Shown: piece by piece, positions 7,883 to 16,705 of the stretch
How positions within the stretch are numbered: the stretch's first letter is position 1
Layout: every line of letters starts with the position of its first letter
DNA from: Desulfamplus magnetovallimortis
GTDB taxonomy: Bacteria; Desulfobacterota; Desulfobacteria; Desulfobacterales; Desulfobacteraceae
Direction of reading: 5' to 3'
Assembly: GCF_900170035.1 (NCBI RefSeq)
Contig: NZ_LT828561.1
Location: forward strand, 26,286-90,222
Length of the DNA stretch: 63,937 bases
The notes under the pieces: model-generated
Seen by the model: only the letters and a program-made list of their open reading frames with translations
What the model was told of the DNA's origin: nothing
Database searches by the model: none
Program-made: the position numbers and the translations under genes

Positions 7883-10393
7883 ATGCGATTGAGAATGATA
7901 ATACTTGTTCTGGCTCTTCTTGCGGTGCTTTCTGCCTCTTCGGGTGGTTTTCTTTACTACTATTCATTAAAACATGCAGCTTTTCAACAGGCCCAGAGCC
8001 ATTCAGATACCCGGCTTGAACTATTGAGCCGGCAATTGAACTCCTATCTCTCGGAGCATGTCAAGCCGGTAAAGGTACTCTCATGTATGGAGGAGATGAA
8101 TGCACTGCTTCTATCTGCTGAGAAACTGGACGTTAATCCGGCGGATCGCTCATACATTGAAAAGTCAAGCCATTTGCCCTCCGGAGATGTTAGTATTGGA
8201 AATTCCGGCACTGATTCTGCTGTTGATTTATCCCTTGAAAAGCCCATTGATCTTCCTGCCGGCGATGTTAACATTGGAAAGATAAACTATATTCTTGATA
8301 ACTTTGCCCACTCCCTTACCCTTGAAGTGTGCTATATCATGAACAGGGATGGAGTCACCATTGCGTCAAGCAATCGAAACGATCATGACTCCTTTGTGGG
8401 AAAGGACTTTTCATTCAGACCATATTTTATGAATGCAATTTCAGGAATACCTTCCACCTATCTTGCCCTTGGAACCACCACACGTCAAAGAGGAGTTTAT
8501 TACAGTCATCCTGTCTATTGTTATGCCGAAGACAACAATTTTTCAGGTGAAAGTGCCCGTAATAATATAAGTGCCCGTAATAAAATAAGTGCCCTGAATA
8601 AAATTTCCGTTGATTCCGGCAAAGTCCATTCGCCTGGAAATTTTGTCAGAAATATTTATTCATCAGAACTTGTTCGGGATTATGTTTCATCTGAATCTGC
8701 CAAAGTCGGGCAGGTTTGCGGTGTTGCCGTTATCAAGGCATCGGTTGAACGAATAGAGTCCCGGCTTTTTGTTGGATCTGAAGGTATTTTGCTTGTTACG
8801 GATCCCAATGGTGTCATATTTATTGCCAACAGACGGGAGATGCGATTCATGCTTCTATGGAAGCTTGATCGGGAACAGATAGAAAAAATAAATGAAACAA
8901 GACAGTTCGGAGACGGGCCGTGGCTCTGGACAGGCTTTTCATTTACAGGCGACAACAGTGTGACAGACAGAAACGGTAAAGAGTATATTTACTCTGATAT
9001 GGCCCTTGAAGGATATGAAGGGTGGTGTATGGTTCACTTAAGAAGCCTTGATGAGATAAGCCGTCATCTTGCAGACCCCTTTATCAGGATAGTAGGGCCT
9101 GTTATTCTTGTAATTGCAGGCTTCATAGCTGTGTCGGTGTTTATTCTATACAGAAAGGCCCTTCAGGAGATTCTGCGCCGTAAAAAAGCTGAAAACGAAT
9201 TGCGCCTCAGTGAAGCCCGATATCGTCATATTTATCATAAAACTCCTGTTATGCTTCACTCCATTGACAGGGATGGATGTATTATCAGAGTGAGTGACTA
9301 CTGGCTGGAGAAAATGGGATATTCAAGGGATGAGGTCATAGGTAGAAAACTTACGGATTTTTATTCTGTTGCATCTAAAAAATATGCTGAGGAAGTTGTT
9401 TTTCCGGTTTTTTTCCAGACAGGTTTTTGCGAAGATGTTCCTTATACATATATTGCTAAAAATGGAAGACACATTGAGATTATGCTCTCCTGTTACGGAG
9501 TTCGGGATGATTCAGGACGTGTCATACGCTCGCTTGCCGTGAGTGTGGATGTTACGGAAAAAAATCAGGCACAGCACGATCTTGAAAAAGCACGTGAGAA
9601 ACTCTCCTGTTATTCCATGGATCTTGAGCAGCAGGTGGAAAAAAGAACTGATGAGCTAAGAAAAGTGCAGGATCAGCTTCGTAAGCTTTCCGGCAGTATA
9701 ATGGCTGCCCACGAGAATGAGCGTCGGGCAGTTGCAAGAGAACTTCATGATCATCTGGGGCAGATTCTAACAGCCCTTAAAATGGATGCTTCATGGATAA
9801 GCAGGCATCTTGAATCCCGGGATCAAGATGCTGCTGAGAGGGCTTCAAGAATATGTGGCCTTATTGATGATACAATAGCAGATGTAAGGGAGATGGCATT
9901 CAGGCTAAGACCTGGTGTTCTGGATGATCTTGGGCTTGTTGATGCCCTTGAATTTCTTGCAAGGGAGTTTGAGAAACGATCTGATGTCTCATGCCGCTTC
10001 AGGCAGGTTGGAGAGATGGTTCCCGACCTTGACGATACACTTGCCACAGCTCTCTATCGCATTGCCCAGGAAGCTCTCACAAACGCCTTGAAACACTCCT
10101 GTGCAACGGACATTCTGGTGACAATATCTTTTAAAGAGGTTTTTGATCATTCTCAAAATTTTTCGGAAATATCGGAAGGTAAGGGTATCGTTGATCTTTA
10201 TGTGGAAGATAACGGCTCCGGCTTTATCCTTCATGAAAGCAGGGAGTATCATGGATTGGGTTTGACCGGAATGAAGGAACGTGCCAATCTTGTTGGCGGA
10301 AAACTTGATATTATCTCTACTCCGGGCCAGGGAACCAGGATTGTTTGTCGTGTAATGCTTAAAAATGAGACAAAAAAAAGGAGAGAGCATTAA
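7883..10393 (+). CDS. Sensor histidine kinase, Cache-PAS-HisKA_3 type
   Basis: The 836-residue protein has a first membrane helix at residues 7-28, a large extracytoplasmic Cache-like sensor region to about 390 (with ITIASSNRNDHDSFVGKDFSFRPYF-type dCache sequence), a second helix at about 397-418, a PAS domain around 445-560, a coiled coil, then the NarX/DegS-type dimerisation domain with R-E-L-H-D-H-L-G-Q (the phosphorylated His) and an HATPase_c domain with D-N-G-S-G-F and G-L-G-L-T-G-M. The sensor region has small repeats near 8552-8605. Its stop lies one base before the start of the response regulator, its clear partner. Confidence 0.92.
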   Translation: MRLRMIILVLALLAVLSASSGGFLYYYSLKHAAFQQAQSHSDTRLELLSRQLNSYLSEHVKPVKVLSCMEEMNALLLSAEKLDVNPADRSYIEKSSHLPSGDVSIGNSGTDSAVDLSLEKPIDLPAGDVNIGKINYILDNFAHSLTLEVCYIMNRDGVTIASSNRNDHDSFVGKDFSFRPYFMNAISGIPSTYLALGTTTRQRGVYYSHPVYCYAEDNNFSGESARNNISARNKISALNKISVDSGKVHSPGNFVRNIYSSELVRDYVSSESAKVGQVCGVAVIKASVERIESRLFVGSEGILLVTDPNGVIFIANRREMRFMLLWKLDREQIEKINETRQFGDGPWLWTGFSFTGDNSVTDRNGKEYIYSDMALEGYEGWCMVHLRSLDEISRHLADPFIRIVGPVILVIAGFIAVSVFILYRKALQEILRRKKAENELRLSEARYRHIYHKTPVMLHSIDRDGCIIRVSDYWLEKMGYSRDEVIGRKLTDFYSVASKKYAEEVVFPVFFQTGFCEDVPYTYIAKNGRHIEIMLSCYGVRDDSGRVIRSLAVSVDVTEKNQAQHDLEKAREKLSCYSMDLEQQVEKRTDELRKVQDQLRKLSGSIMAAHENERRAVARELHDHLGQILTALKMDASWISRHLESRDQDAAERASRICGLIDDTIADVREMAFRLRPGVLDDLGLVDALEFLAREFEKRSDVSCRFRQVGEMVPDLDDTLATALYRIAQEALTNALKHSCATDILVTISFKEVFDHSQNFSEISEGKGIVDLYVEDNGSGFILHESREYHGLGLTGMKERANLVGGKLDIISTPGQGTRIVCRVMLKNETKKRREH
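8552..8605 (+). repeat. Three 18-bp in-frame repeats in the kinase sensor domain
   Basis: Three units encode SARNNI, SARNKI and SALNKI in direct succession. They lie in a loop of the extracytoplasmic sensor region, keep the frame, and look like a recent local expansion. Confidence 0.6.
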
Positions 10394-10394
10394 A

Positions 10395-11036
10395 ATGATT
10401 AAAGTGCTGCTTGCAGATGACCATAAAATAGTCAGGGAGGGACTCAGAAGGATTATTGAAGAGAGCGGTGAGATGACAGTTGTTGCAGAGGCTTCGGATG
10501 GTAATGAAACAATTCAGAAAACACTGAAATTTAAGCCGGATGTTGCTGTGGTTGATATTGCAATGCCTCCGGGAATGGATGGGCTTGAAGTTGTCTCAAG
10601 GCTTAAGTCCCATCTGCCTGACCTGCCGGTGCTAATTTTGACAATGCACGATGAGGATCAGTATGTTGTAAGAGCCATTGAAGCCGGTGCCATGGGATAT
10701 GTCACAAAGCAGTCAGCGCCGGAACAGCTCGTGGATGCTGTCAGAAAACTATGGTCAGGAGGACGATATCTTACGGAAAAGGCAAGTGAAGCTCTGGCCT
10801 TGAGGGTGGTAAGGGGTGACAGCAACAAATCTGCTGCCGAGTCTCTATCCATGAGGGAACTTCAAGTTCTGCGCAAACTTGCACTGGGACAGACCAATCA
10901 TGAGATTGCTGAAAGCTATAATATAAGTGTAAAAACTGTTGATACCTACCGTTCAAGAATTCTTAAAAAGCTGAACCTTAGAAATAATGCTGAACTTTCA
11001 CGTTTTGCCATACAGAACAAGATTATTGATCTTTAG
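10395..11036 (+). CDS. NarL/FixJ-family response regulator
   Basis: The 213-residue protein has an N-terminal receiver domain (acidic pair at L-A-D-D-H, phospho-acceptor in V-V-D-I-A-M-P-P, Thr in I-L-T-M-H, Lys in V-T-K-Q) and a C-terminal LuxR-type helix-turn-helix (MRELQVLRKLALGQTNHEIA...SVKTVDTYRSRILKKL). ATG 10395 is preceded by AAGGAGAG; a longer frame from 10365 would overlap the kinase. It receives phosphate from the kinase encoded immediately upstream and acts as a DNA-binding regulator. Target genes are unknown; the TRAP binding-protein gene lies convergent downstream. Confidence 0.92.
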   Translation: MIKVLLADDHKIVREGLRRIIEESGEMTVVAEASDGNETIQKTLKFKPDVAVVDIAMPPGMDGLEVVSRLKSHLPDLPVLILTMHDEDQYVVRAIEAGAMGYVTKQSAPEQLVDAVRKLWSGGRYLTEKASEALALRVVRGDSNKSAAESLSMRELQVLRKLALGQTNHEIAESYNISVKTVDTYRSRILKKLNLRNNAELSRFAIQNKIIDL

Positions 11037-11056
11037 GCTTTGTTTTTCAAAAACGT

Positions 11057-11113
11057 GAGTTCTTATTTCTGATTTTCGTGTTATTCTGGCAAGAGAATCA
11101 GAAAGGCTCTTGG
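11057..11113. repeat. 57-bp dispersed repeat (inverted copy of 14020-14076)
   Basis: The reverse complement of this stretch matches 14020-14076 at all but about six positions. It contains the internal inverted pair TTTCTGATT / AATCAGAAA. It lies after the response regulator gene and may act as a terminator-like hairpin for it. Confidence 0.65.
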
Positions 11114-11128
11114 GTATGACTCCTAAAT

Positions 11129-11171
11129 AACGTACATGGCGGATATCCGCCAAAATCGAAGGAATGAAAGT
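11129..11171. repeat. Dispersed repeat shared with the 79-bp tandem repeat at 41022
   Basis: AACGTACATGGCGGAT, then CCGCCA, AATCGAAG and ATGAAAGT are found here and, inverted, in unit 1 of the tandem repeat at 41022-41100. GGCGGATATCCGCC forms a perfect palindrome at the centre. It lies just beyond the 3' end of the DctP gene. Confidence 0.6.
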
Positions 11172-11173
11172 AT

Positions 11174-12187
11174 TTATTGACAATCCCTGATTCTTTTGAT
11201 CCATTCTTCAGGAACTATATCATAAAACATCTTTTCTGTTTCCTTTGCAGATTCCCTGAAGACCCTCTTCTCTTCCTGTGATAAATCAACAATTTCAAAA
11301 GAGCTATTTAATTCAGCATAATCCCTCAACATCAATTTGTATCTTTTTTCAAGGTCAATTGCCTTCTCCCTGACTTCTGCTGTAACATCTTTCAGGATTG
11401 CTGTCATCTGCTTGCGCATTGTCCAGGGAAGACTTTTCCAGAAATTCTGGTTAATAATAACAAGGTATCCCATGTAGCCATGATTGGAAAATGTGAGGTA
11501 ACGTTGCACCTTGTTATAGTTGAAATTGTATATATTGCAGGCACTATCTTCCTGACCATCCATAATTCCCCTTTCAAGCATTTCATATACCTTTGAATAT
11601 TCTGTCTGGTAGCCATATGCACCAAAAGCATTGATTTGTGCCTGAAGTATCTCAGAGTCCCCTATTATTAATTTAAGATCTTTAAAATCAAGGGGTGTTT
11701 GCAGCGCATTTGTATTGCAGGTGAACTGCTTGAACGAATTGTCCCAGAATCCAAGAAGGGTTATCCCCATTGCCCTTTGTTCAAAAAGTTCTTTTATCTT
11801 TCTGCCTATACCTGCGTCAATTGCTTTGTGAACAGAATTGATATCATTGAAAAGAAAAGGGATATCAAAAAGCTGCAAGCCTGGCACAAATCCCTTGAAT
11901 TTATCACTTGAAGGGGCCGCCATTTCAAGAGCCCCCATTGCAACGGCCTCGATTGCCTGATTGTCATTGTAGAGTACTCCGTCTGAAAATACCTCTATTT
12001 CTATTTTCCCTTCCATTGCCCTGTTGATTCTTTTTGCAAACTCAAGTGCTCCCCAGCCCCTGGGGGTATTTGCTCCATCAACATGTGAAAACCTTATCTG
12101 TACAGGGGAAGGTTCTGATAAGACTCTGGAATATGGTGCAAAGCATAAAAAAAGGAGAGCAATTAAAAAGAGAGGCAATTTGGGCAA
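11174..12187 (-). CDS. TRAP transporter solute-binding protein, DctP family
   Basis: The mature part (VQIRFSHVDGANTPRGWGALEFAKRI..., then ...FVPGLQLFDIPFLFND...ERGIMDGQEDSACNIYNFN) is a typical DctP-type periplasmic binding protein for organic acids. The frame is open back to an ATG at 12394, but this places the signal peptide (LPLFLIALLFLCFAPYSRVLS) at residue 72. The TTG at 12187 is preceded by GGAGGGAGA at ideal spacing and gives 337 residues, the normal family length, with a proper N-terminal signal; it is therefore preferred. The extra 69 codons consist mainly of a 39-bp repeat. The DctQ and DctM membrane partners are not adjacent. Confidence 0.85.
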   Translation of the reverse strand: MPKLPLFLIALLFLCFAPYSRVLSEPSPVQIRFSHVDGANTPRGWGALEFAKRINRAMEGKIEIEVFSDGVLYNDNQAIEAVAMGALEMAAPSSDKFKGFVPGLQLFDIPFLFNDINSVHKAIDAGIGRKIKELFEQRAMGITLLGFWDNSFKQFTCNTNALQTPLDFKDLKLIIGDSEILQAQINAFGAYGYQTEYSKVYEMLERGIMDGQEDSACNIYNFNYNKVQRYLTFSNHGYMGYLVIINQNFWKSLPWTMRKQMTAILKDVTAEVREKAIDLEKRYKLMLRDYAELNSSFEIVDLSQEEKRVFRESAKETEKMFYDIVPEEWIKRIRDCQ

Positions 12188-12188
12188 T

Positions 12189-12344
12189 TTTCTCCCTCCA
12201 AAGATATTTGCTCCTTTATGCTCTATCTTTCTCCCTGAAAAGATATTTGCCCCTGTATGCTCTATCTTTCTCCCTCCATGGATGTTTGCCCCTGTATTCT
12301 CTATCTTTGTTCCTCCACGGATGTTTGCTCCTATATGCTTTATC
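12189..12344 (-). repeat. Four tandem 39-bp repeats carrying Shine-Dalgarno-like boxes
   Basis: Four units of exactly 39 bp (12189-12227, 12228-12266, 12267-12305, 12306-12344) lie in front of the likely TTG start of the DctP gene. Read on the minus strand each has a purine-rich box related to GGAGGGAGAAA, the same box that serves the start. The repeats are open in frame with the gene, so they could alternatively encode a T-G-A-N-I-x-G-G-R-K-I-E-H repeat at the N-terminus. Confidence 0.85.
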
Positions 12345-12767
12345 AACCAGTATCTTGTTTTTGTTGTATGCTCAAATCCCATTTGTCTTCCCATATTTTA
12401 TAGCCCGTCAAAAAAGAGTAAAGAAGTAGTTGAATAATATCAAGGATGCCTGATTTTACATTCGGTCTTGCATGGAGACAATGGGAAGAATTCTGATTGT
12501 TATGTAGTCTTTTTTCTTACAAGGAATTTTTTCTATGTGGTTTTATGAAAAAATCTAAAATTAATACAGGTAGTTATGGAAAATAAAAAATATCTGATAT
12601 CCTTTTTGTAAGAAATATTCCTACAGAAGAATCAGAAATACATGGATTGTTTTTTTATCCTGATATTGGTAGTCCTCTATCAAGGTTATCTGACAGAAAT
12701 TAGATGCTTTTGATTTATGTGGAAAGATAGCAGTTTTTTATTTACAACCATTTATTCAGGAGGTTTT
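12345..12767. other. Divergent control region between DctP and TAXI genes
   Basis: About 420 AT-rich bases separate the two outward-facing TRAP binding-protein genes. It includes an inverted pair TTCTTACAAGGAAT and GTAAGAAATATTCC (about 12515 and 12608) that could be a regulator site. A strong AGGAGG precedes the TAXI start. No coding frame is convincing. Confidence 0.35.
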
Positions 12768-13742
12768 ATGAAAAAAGGGCGTTTTGGTATTAAATTGACG
12801 GTTGCGCTGTTCACTATTCTCTGCATGGTGTTCTCATCCCAGGCATTTGCAAAAACAAGAGTTATTTTTGGAGGTGGTCCTGCCGGCGGAACATTCCAGG
12901 TTGTTGCAAATGCAGTGCAGGTTTACAAACCTATAAAAGGAGCTGCTGATTTCAAGGTGCAGGCACAGTCATCAGCCGGTTCTGTTGAAAATTTAAGAAA
13001 AACAAATGCCGGTCGTCAACACATGAGTGTTGTCTATTCAGGTCATGTATGGCTGGGCTTAAATGGTAAAATGAAAAATGACCCTACTGTTTATGATAAA
13101 GTTATGGCAGTTGCCTATCTTTATGGTGCCCCTGCACAGCTTGTGACCCATGCCGGTTCCGGAATCAAGAGCGTCAAAGATCTTGAAGGCAAGAAGGTCG
13201 GTGTTGGAAATGCGGGATCTGGTGCTTTTGCCAATTGCGAGCTTTTTTTCACACACATGGGTGTATGGGATAAAATTGAGAGAAATGCAATGGGATATAA
13301 TGATGCAGCCCAGGCATTTGGAAACAATCAGCTTGATGCCTTCTGGCTCTTTACTGCCTTTCCAAGCGGTGCTGTTATAATGGCGGCACAGACAAACGAT
13401 ATTGAAATGGTTAATCTTGGTGCAGATGCTGAAGCCACTGGTTTCTATCAGAAATTTCCATATTTTGCAAAATTGAAAATCCCTGCCGGAACATACAAGG
13501 GCGTTGATGCAGATACTCCCTCATTTCAGGATTCAGCCCTGTGGGTTGCAAATGCAGATCTTTCTGATGATGTAGTTTATCAGATTCTTTCCATTATCTA
13601 TACTGATGAAGGTATTAAACATATGCATGACCAGAAAAAGACCTTCAAGGAGATGGCCATTGCAACCGGTATTAATGGTATTGTAACTCCAATGCATCCT
13701 GGTGCTGAAAAATTCTGGAAAGAGAAAGGTGTTCTAAAATAA
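12768..13742 (+). CDS. TAXI-family TRAP solute-binding protein
   Basis: The 324-residue protein has a Sec signal peptide (MKKGRFGIKLTVALFTILCM...SQAFA) and the TAXI-family pattern: IFGGGPAGGTFQVVANAV near the mature N-terminus, then QSSAGSVENLRKTNAGR, and DLEGKKVGVGNAGSGA. TAXI proteins bind acidic ligands such as glutamate or other dicarboxylates in the periplasm and deliver them to a fused DctQM permease. ATG 12768 follows AGGAGG by five bases; a longer frame from 12717 would bury the signal peptide. The permease gene follows 373 bases downstream. Confidence 0.93.
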   Translation: MKKGRFGIKLTVALFTILCMVFSSQAFAKTRVIFGGGPAGGTFQVVANAVQVYKPIKGAADFKVQAQSSAGSVENLRKTNAGRQHMSVVYSGHVWLGLNGKMKNDPTVYDKVMAVAYLYGAPAQLVTHAGSGIKSVKDLEGKKVGVGNAGSGAFANCELFFTHMGVWDKIERNAMGYNDAAQAFGNNQLDAFWLFTAFPSGAVIMAAQTNDIEMVNLGADAEATGFYQKFPYFAKLKIPAGTYKGVDADTPSFQDSALWVANADLSDDVVYQILSIIYTDEGIKHMHDQKKTFKEMAIATGINGIVTPMHPGAEKFWKEKGVLK

Positions 13743-13767
13743 CAAAAATTTGAATAACGTGAATAAA

Positions 13768-13799
13768 GGGGACAGATTTAAAATATTGAATCTGTCTCC
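13768..13799. terminator. Hairpin after the TAXI binding-protein gene (REP-like)
   Basis: GGGGACAGATT and AATCTGTCTCC form an 11-bp stem with one mismatch. Sequences of this GGGGACAGATTT type are common dispersed REP-like hairpins in bacteria. It may reduce transcription into the permease gene, which would give the usual excess of binding protein. No long T-run follows. Confidence 0.45.
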
Positions 13800-13849
13800 A
13801 AAGATCGAAAGCATTCAAATTAAGGGATTGGTTCTGAGTTTGGTCATTT

Positions 13850-13935
13850 GTCTGAATCAGGATATCCAGGATAACCAGGATGTTCAGGATAATTACTTAA
13901 TCCTGCCTGTTAATTTCGGGTATCCTGATTCAGAC
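13850..13935. repeat. GTCTGAATCAGGAT palindromic repeat
   Basis: GTCTGAATCAGGATA at 13850 pairs perfectly with TATCCTGATTCAGAC ending at 13935, around a core of AGGATAACCAGGAT-type sub-repeats. It belongs to the same family as the cores at 27495, 50383 and 58121. Confidence 0.75.
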
Positions 13936-14019
13936 ATCCCTACCAACATTTAACATTTTGTAGAAATTAGAACCCAATCCAAAATTAAATATCCATTCCT
14001 AACATAGACAAGCAATAAT

Positions 14020-14076
14020 CCAAGAGCTTTTCTGATTCTCTTGTCATAATAATACGAAAATCAGAAATAAGAATCT
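14020..14076. repeat. 57-bp dispersed repeat (copy of 11057-11113, inverted)
   Basis: Near-identical, in reverse orientation, to 11057-11113. It carries TTTCTGATT and AATCAGAAA as internal arms and lies 40 bases before the permease start. Confidence 0.65.
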
Positions 14077-14115
14077 AAATGATGTTTCAACAATTCTAAA
14101 CAAGGCAGGCAGACA

Positions 14116-15849
14116 GTGTACGAAAAATTAAACCGGTTTGAAAAAATAGTCTTTGATATTTGCTCGGTTGCGCTGGTGCTGTTTTATTCATACGCAGCAA
14201 TTATTCAGCCGGCATCCACCCAGTATCACAGGGGCATCTATGTGATTCTGACTTATATACTTGTATTTCTTATGTATCAATCAAAAACCAAAATCATGAG
14301 AGTGGTAGATTACATATTGATTCTACTTTCAATATTCTCTGTTGGTTATTGGATTATCAATTTTGAAGCTATCAACTACCGCACCGGTGCAGAGACTCCT
14401 TTTGATATGACTGTTGCTGTGATAGGTGTTCTTATCGGTATCGAACTTGCCAGGCGGGTGGTTGGAAACGTTTTTGTAATTATTGGCGTAATTATGCTGA
14501 CCTACGGAGTTTATGGATACCTTGCCCCGGATATAGTCTCCCATGCAGGAGCACCTTTTAAAGAGCTTTGTACAAGTATCTTTTATATGAGTGATGGTGT
14601 TTTTGGTATTATGGCCAATGTTCTTGCCACTTATGTTATTCTGTTTGTGCTTTTTGGTGCATTTCTTGAAAAATGCGGTGCCCAGAAATTTTTCATTGAC
14701 TGGCCACTTGCAGCAGTTGGACATAAAATTGGCGGACCTGCAAAGGTTTCTGTTATTGCAAGCGGGCTTTTTGGCTCAATTTCAGGAAGTGCCATTGCAA
14801 ATACAGTTTCCACAGGTGCTTTCACCATTCCCATGATGAAGAAAGCAGGCTTTAAACCCCATGTTGCAGGTGGTATTGAGCCGGCAGCTTCAATTGGCGG
14901 TATGTTCATGCCTCCTATTATGGGTGCCGGCGGATTTATCATGGCCGAGCTTACAGGGCTTCCATACTCAAGAATTATGCTTGTTGCCATTTTCCCAGCT
15001 CTCATGTACTTTTTCAGTGTTTTTGTCATGGTTCACTATGAGGCAAAAAGGTATAACATTGTTGGCGAAAAATCAAAACACAGCGCAATGGAGATACTTA
15101 AAAAAGAGTGGTTTTACATTCTTCCCCTGGCTGTTATAACCGTGTTCATGCTCACAGGGTTTTCTCCTGGCTATTCAGCCATTGTGGGGCTTATCAGTTG
15201 TATCATTATAAGCTGGTTCAGAAAAGATACACGTATTGGTTTAAAGGAGTTTGTTGAAGCATCCCGTGAAGGTACCCAGAACAGTCTAAAGATTGGTGCA
15301 ACAGTCGGGGTTATTGGTATCATAATTGGAGTTTTGACCTTTTCTGGTCTTGTGTTGACCTTTGCCGACATAATGATTGAGCTTGCAGGCGGTTCTCTTT
15401 TACTTACCATTTTTATGGTTGCTCTTGCCTCCCTTGTACTTGGAATGGGTGTACCTGTTACAGCAGCATATCTTATTACCGCTGTTGTGGCTGTTCCTGC
15501 CCTTACGCATCTTGGTGTTAACGAGCTTGCAGCACACATGATCGTTTACTGGCTGTCACAGGATTCCAACATTACGCCACCTGTCTGTATTGCAGCATTT
15601 GCAGGAGCTACCATTGCCAAGGCCAACATGTGGAAAACAGCTTTTACATCATTTAAATTTGCAAAATTCCTCTACCTTGGTCCTCTTCTTTTTGCCTATG
15701 TTCCAGGTTTCTCACTTGATGGCTCCACCATGGATATTGTCAAGGCATTTATTTACATAATGATTGGTACATATGCCTATGCATGGTTTTTAAGTTTTAT
15801 CTGGGTTGATTCAATTAAGAACGTTTTCAGAAGCAAGGCTGTCAGTTGA
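14116..15849 (+). CDS. TRAP transporter fused permease (DctQ-DctM, 4TM/12TM type)
   Basis: The 577-residue protein consists of a four-helix DctQ-like N-terminal part (to about residue 130) fused to a twelve-helix DctM part with conserved GxxSGSAIANTVSTGAFTIPMMKKAGFKPHVAGGIEPAASIGGMFMPPIMGAGGFIMAE. This is the arrangement that works with TAXI-type binding proteins; it drives uptake with a sodium or proton gradient. The start is GTG at 14116. The 373-base gap from the TAXI gene holds three repeat structures. The universal stress protein downstream is a frequent companion of TRAP systems. Confidence 0.93.
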   Translation: MYEKLNRFEKIVFDICSVALVLFYSYAAIIQPASTQYHRGIYVILTYILVFLMYQSKTKIMRVVDYILILLSIFSVGYWIINFEAINYRTGAETPFDMTVAVIGVLIGIELARRVVGNVFVIIGVIMLTYGVYGYLAPDIVSHAGAPFKELCTSIFYMSDGVFGIMANVLATYVILFVLFGAFLEKCGAQKFFIDWPLAAVGHKIGGPAKVSVIASGLFGSISGSAIANTVSTGAFTIPMMKKAGFKPHVAGGIEPAASIGGMFMPPIMGAGGFIMAELTGLPYSRIMLVAIFPALMYFFSVFVMVHYEAKRYNIVGEKSKHSAMEILKKEWFYILPLAVITVFMLTGFSPGYSAIVGLISCIIISWFRKDTRIGLKEFVEASREGTQNSLKIGATVGVIGIIIGVLTFSGLVLTFADIMIELAGGSLLLTIFMVALASLVLGMGVPVTAAYLITAVVAVPALTHLGVNELAAHMIVYWLSQDSNITPPVCIAAFAGATIAKANMWKTAFTSFKFAKFLYLGPLLFAYVPGFSLDGSTMDIVKAFIYIMIGTYAYAWFLSFIWVDSIKNVFRSKAVS

Positions 15850-15860
15850 TGAATTTTTAG

Positions 15861-15894
15861 ATGTGGCAGATAGCTCTGCCACATTCGTTATTTT
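15861..15894 (+). terminator. Hairpin between permease and uspA-like gene
   Basis: ATGTGGCAG pairs perfectly with CTGCCACAT across a six-base loop and is followed by TCGTTATTTT. It is a good stem but an imperfect T-run, so it may act as a partial terminator before the stress protein gene. Confidence 0.6.
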
Positions 15895-15948
15895 ATACTA
15901 TTCTTTGGGGATAAACTTGGCGCAACAATAAAAAAATGAGGTTTTTTA

Positions 15949-16485
15949 ATGATCTTACCTGAAGTGAATGTAAAAAATATTCTCTATCCCACTGATTTGT
16001 CAGACAATGCAAGGTATGCCTTTGCCTATGCTGTGAGTCTTGCCAATCTTTATGGTGCAAAAATTACAATTCTCCATGTGATGCCCGAGGATCAGAGCAT
16101 ATTTGAGTCCCATGTTGCAGGTTACATCAAATCTGAAAAATGGGAAGAGATCAAGGCTGCCCACTATAACCAGGCACGGGAGTCATTAATTGGCAAACAG
16201 CGGGATCATGTTATGATCCGTGAGGTTCTCGACCAGTTTTCTGAAGAGAGCAAGGGGCAGATGGGTAGAACCATTGGTGTTCCTGCTGATGAAATTCTAA
16301 TTGAGCGTGGAAACCCTGTGGAGCAGATCCTGAAACAGTGCAGGGAGAAAGCGTGTGATATGATTGTAATGGGAAGCCGTGGACACAGCACCCTTGCAGA
16401 TGTTGTCATGGGTACCATAACCAAACGTGTTTTGAGACGCTCTGAAAAACCGGTACTGGTTGTCCGTCTGCCGGATGAGGATTGA
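15949..16485 (+). CDS. Universal stress protein, UspA family
   Basis: The 178-residue single-domain protein starts with the UspA pattern KNILYPTDLSDNARYAFAYAVSLANLYGAKITILHV and ends with the ATP-binding glycine motif IVMGSRGHSTLADVVMGTITKRVLRRSEKPVLVV (G-2x-G-9x-G-S/T-like). It follows the TAXI-TRAP permease; stress proteins of this type are known to regulate TRAP transporters (TeaD with TeaABC), so a regulatory role in uptake is a reasonable inference. Confidence 0.9.
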   Translation: MILPEVNVKNILYPTDLSDNARYAFAYAVSLANLYGAKITILHVMPEDQSIFESHVAGYIKSEKWEEIKAAHYNQARESLIGKQRDHVMIREVLDQFSEESKGQMGRTIGVPADEILIERGNPVEQILKQCREKACDMIVMGSRGHSTLADVVMGTITKRVLRRSEKPVLVVRLPDED

Positions 16486-16618
16486 TAACGCAAGATTGAT
16501 AGCTGTTAGTCTGCCATCTATGACTGTTTATCTGTTATATTACGATTTGGAACAACAACATGAATTTGAAGCCTTGACAAAATAACGATTATTTACTAAT
16601 ACCGGATTTAATATAAAA

Positions 16619-16651
16619 GGGTCTCGACAGTTTGACGAGACCCTTTTTTTT
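16619..16651 (+). terminator. Strong intrinsic terminator before murA
   Basis: GGGTCTCG and CGAGACCC form a perfect eight-pair stem around a nine-base loop, directly followed by eight T. It ends the TRAP/usp transcription unit. Confidence 0.92.
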
Positions 16652-16705
16652 GGCATAAGGGCAAAACTGTTACTGATGGCATTGACGGGAAATCATCAAA
16701 AAAAT

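Noticed and set aside
13750-13953. 67-codon frame after the TAXI gene
   Set aside because: It runs through two hairpin repeats; the apparent protein is repeat-derived.
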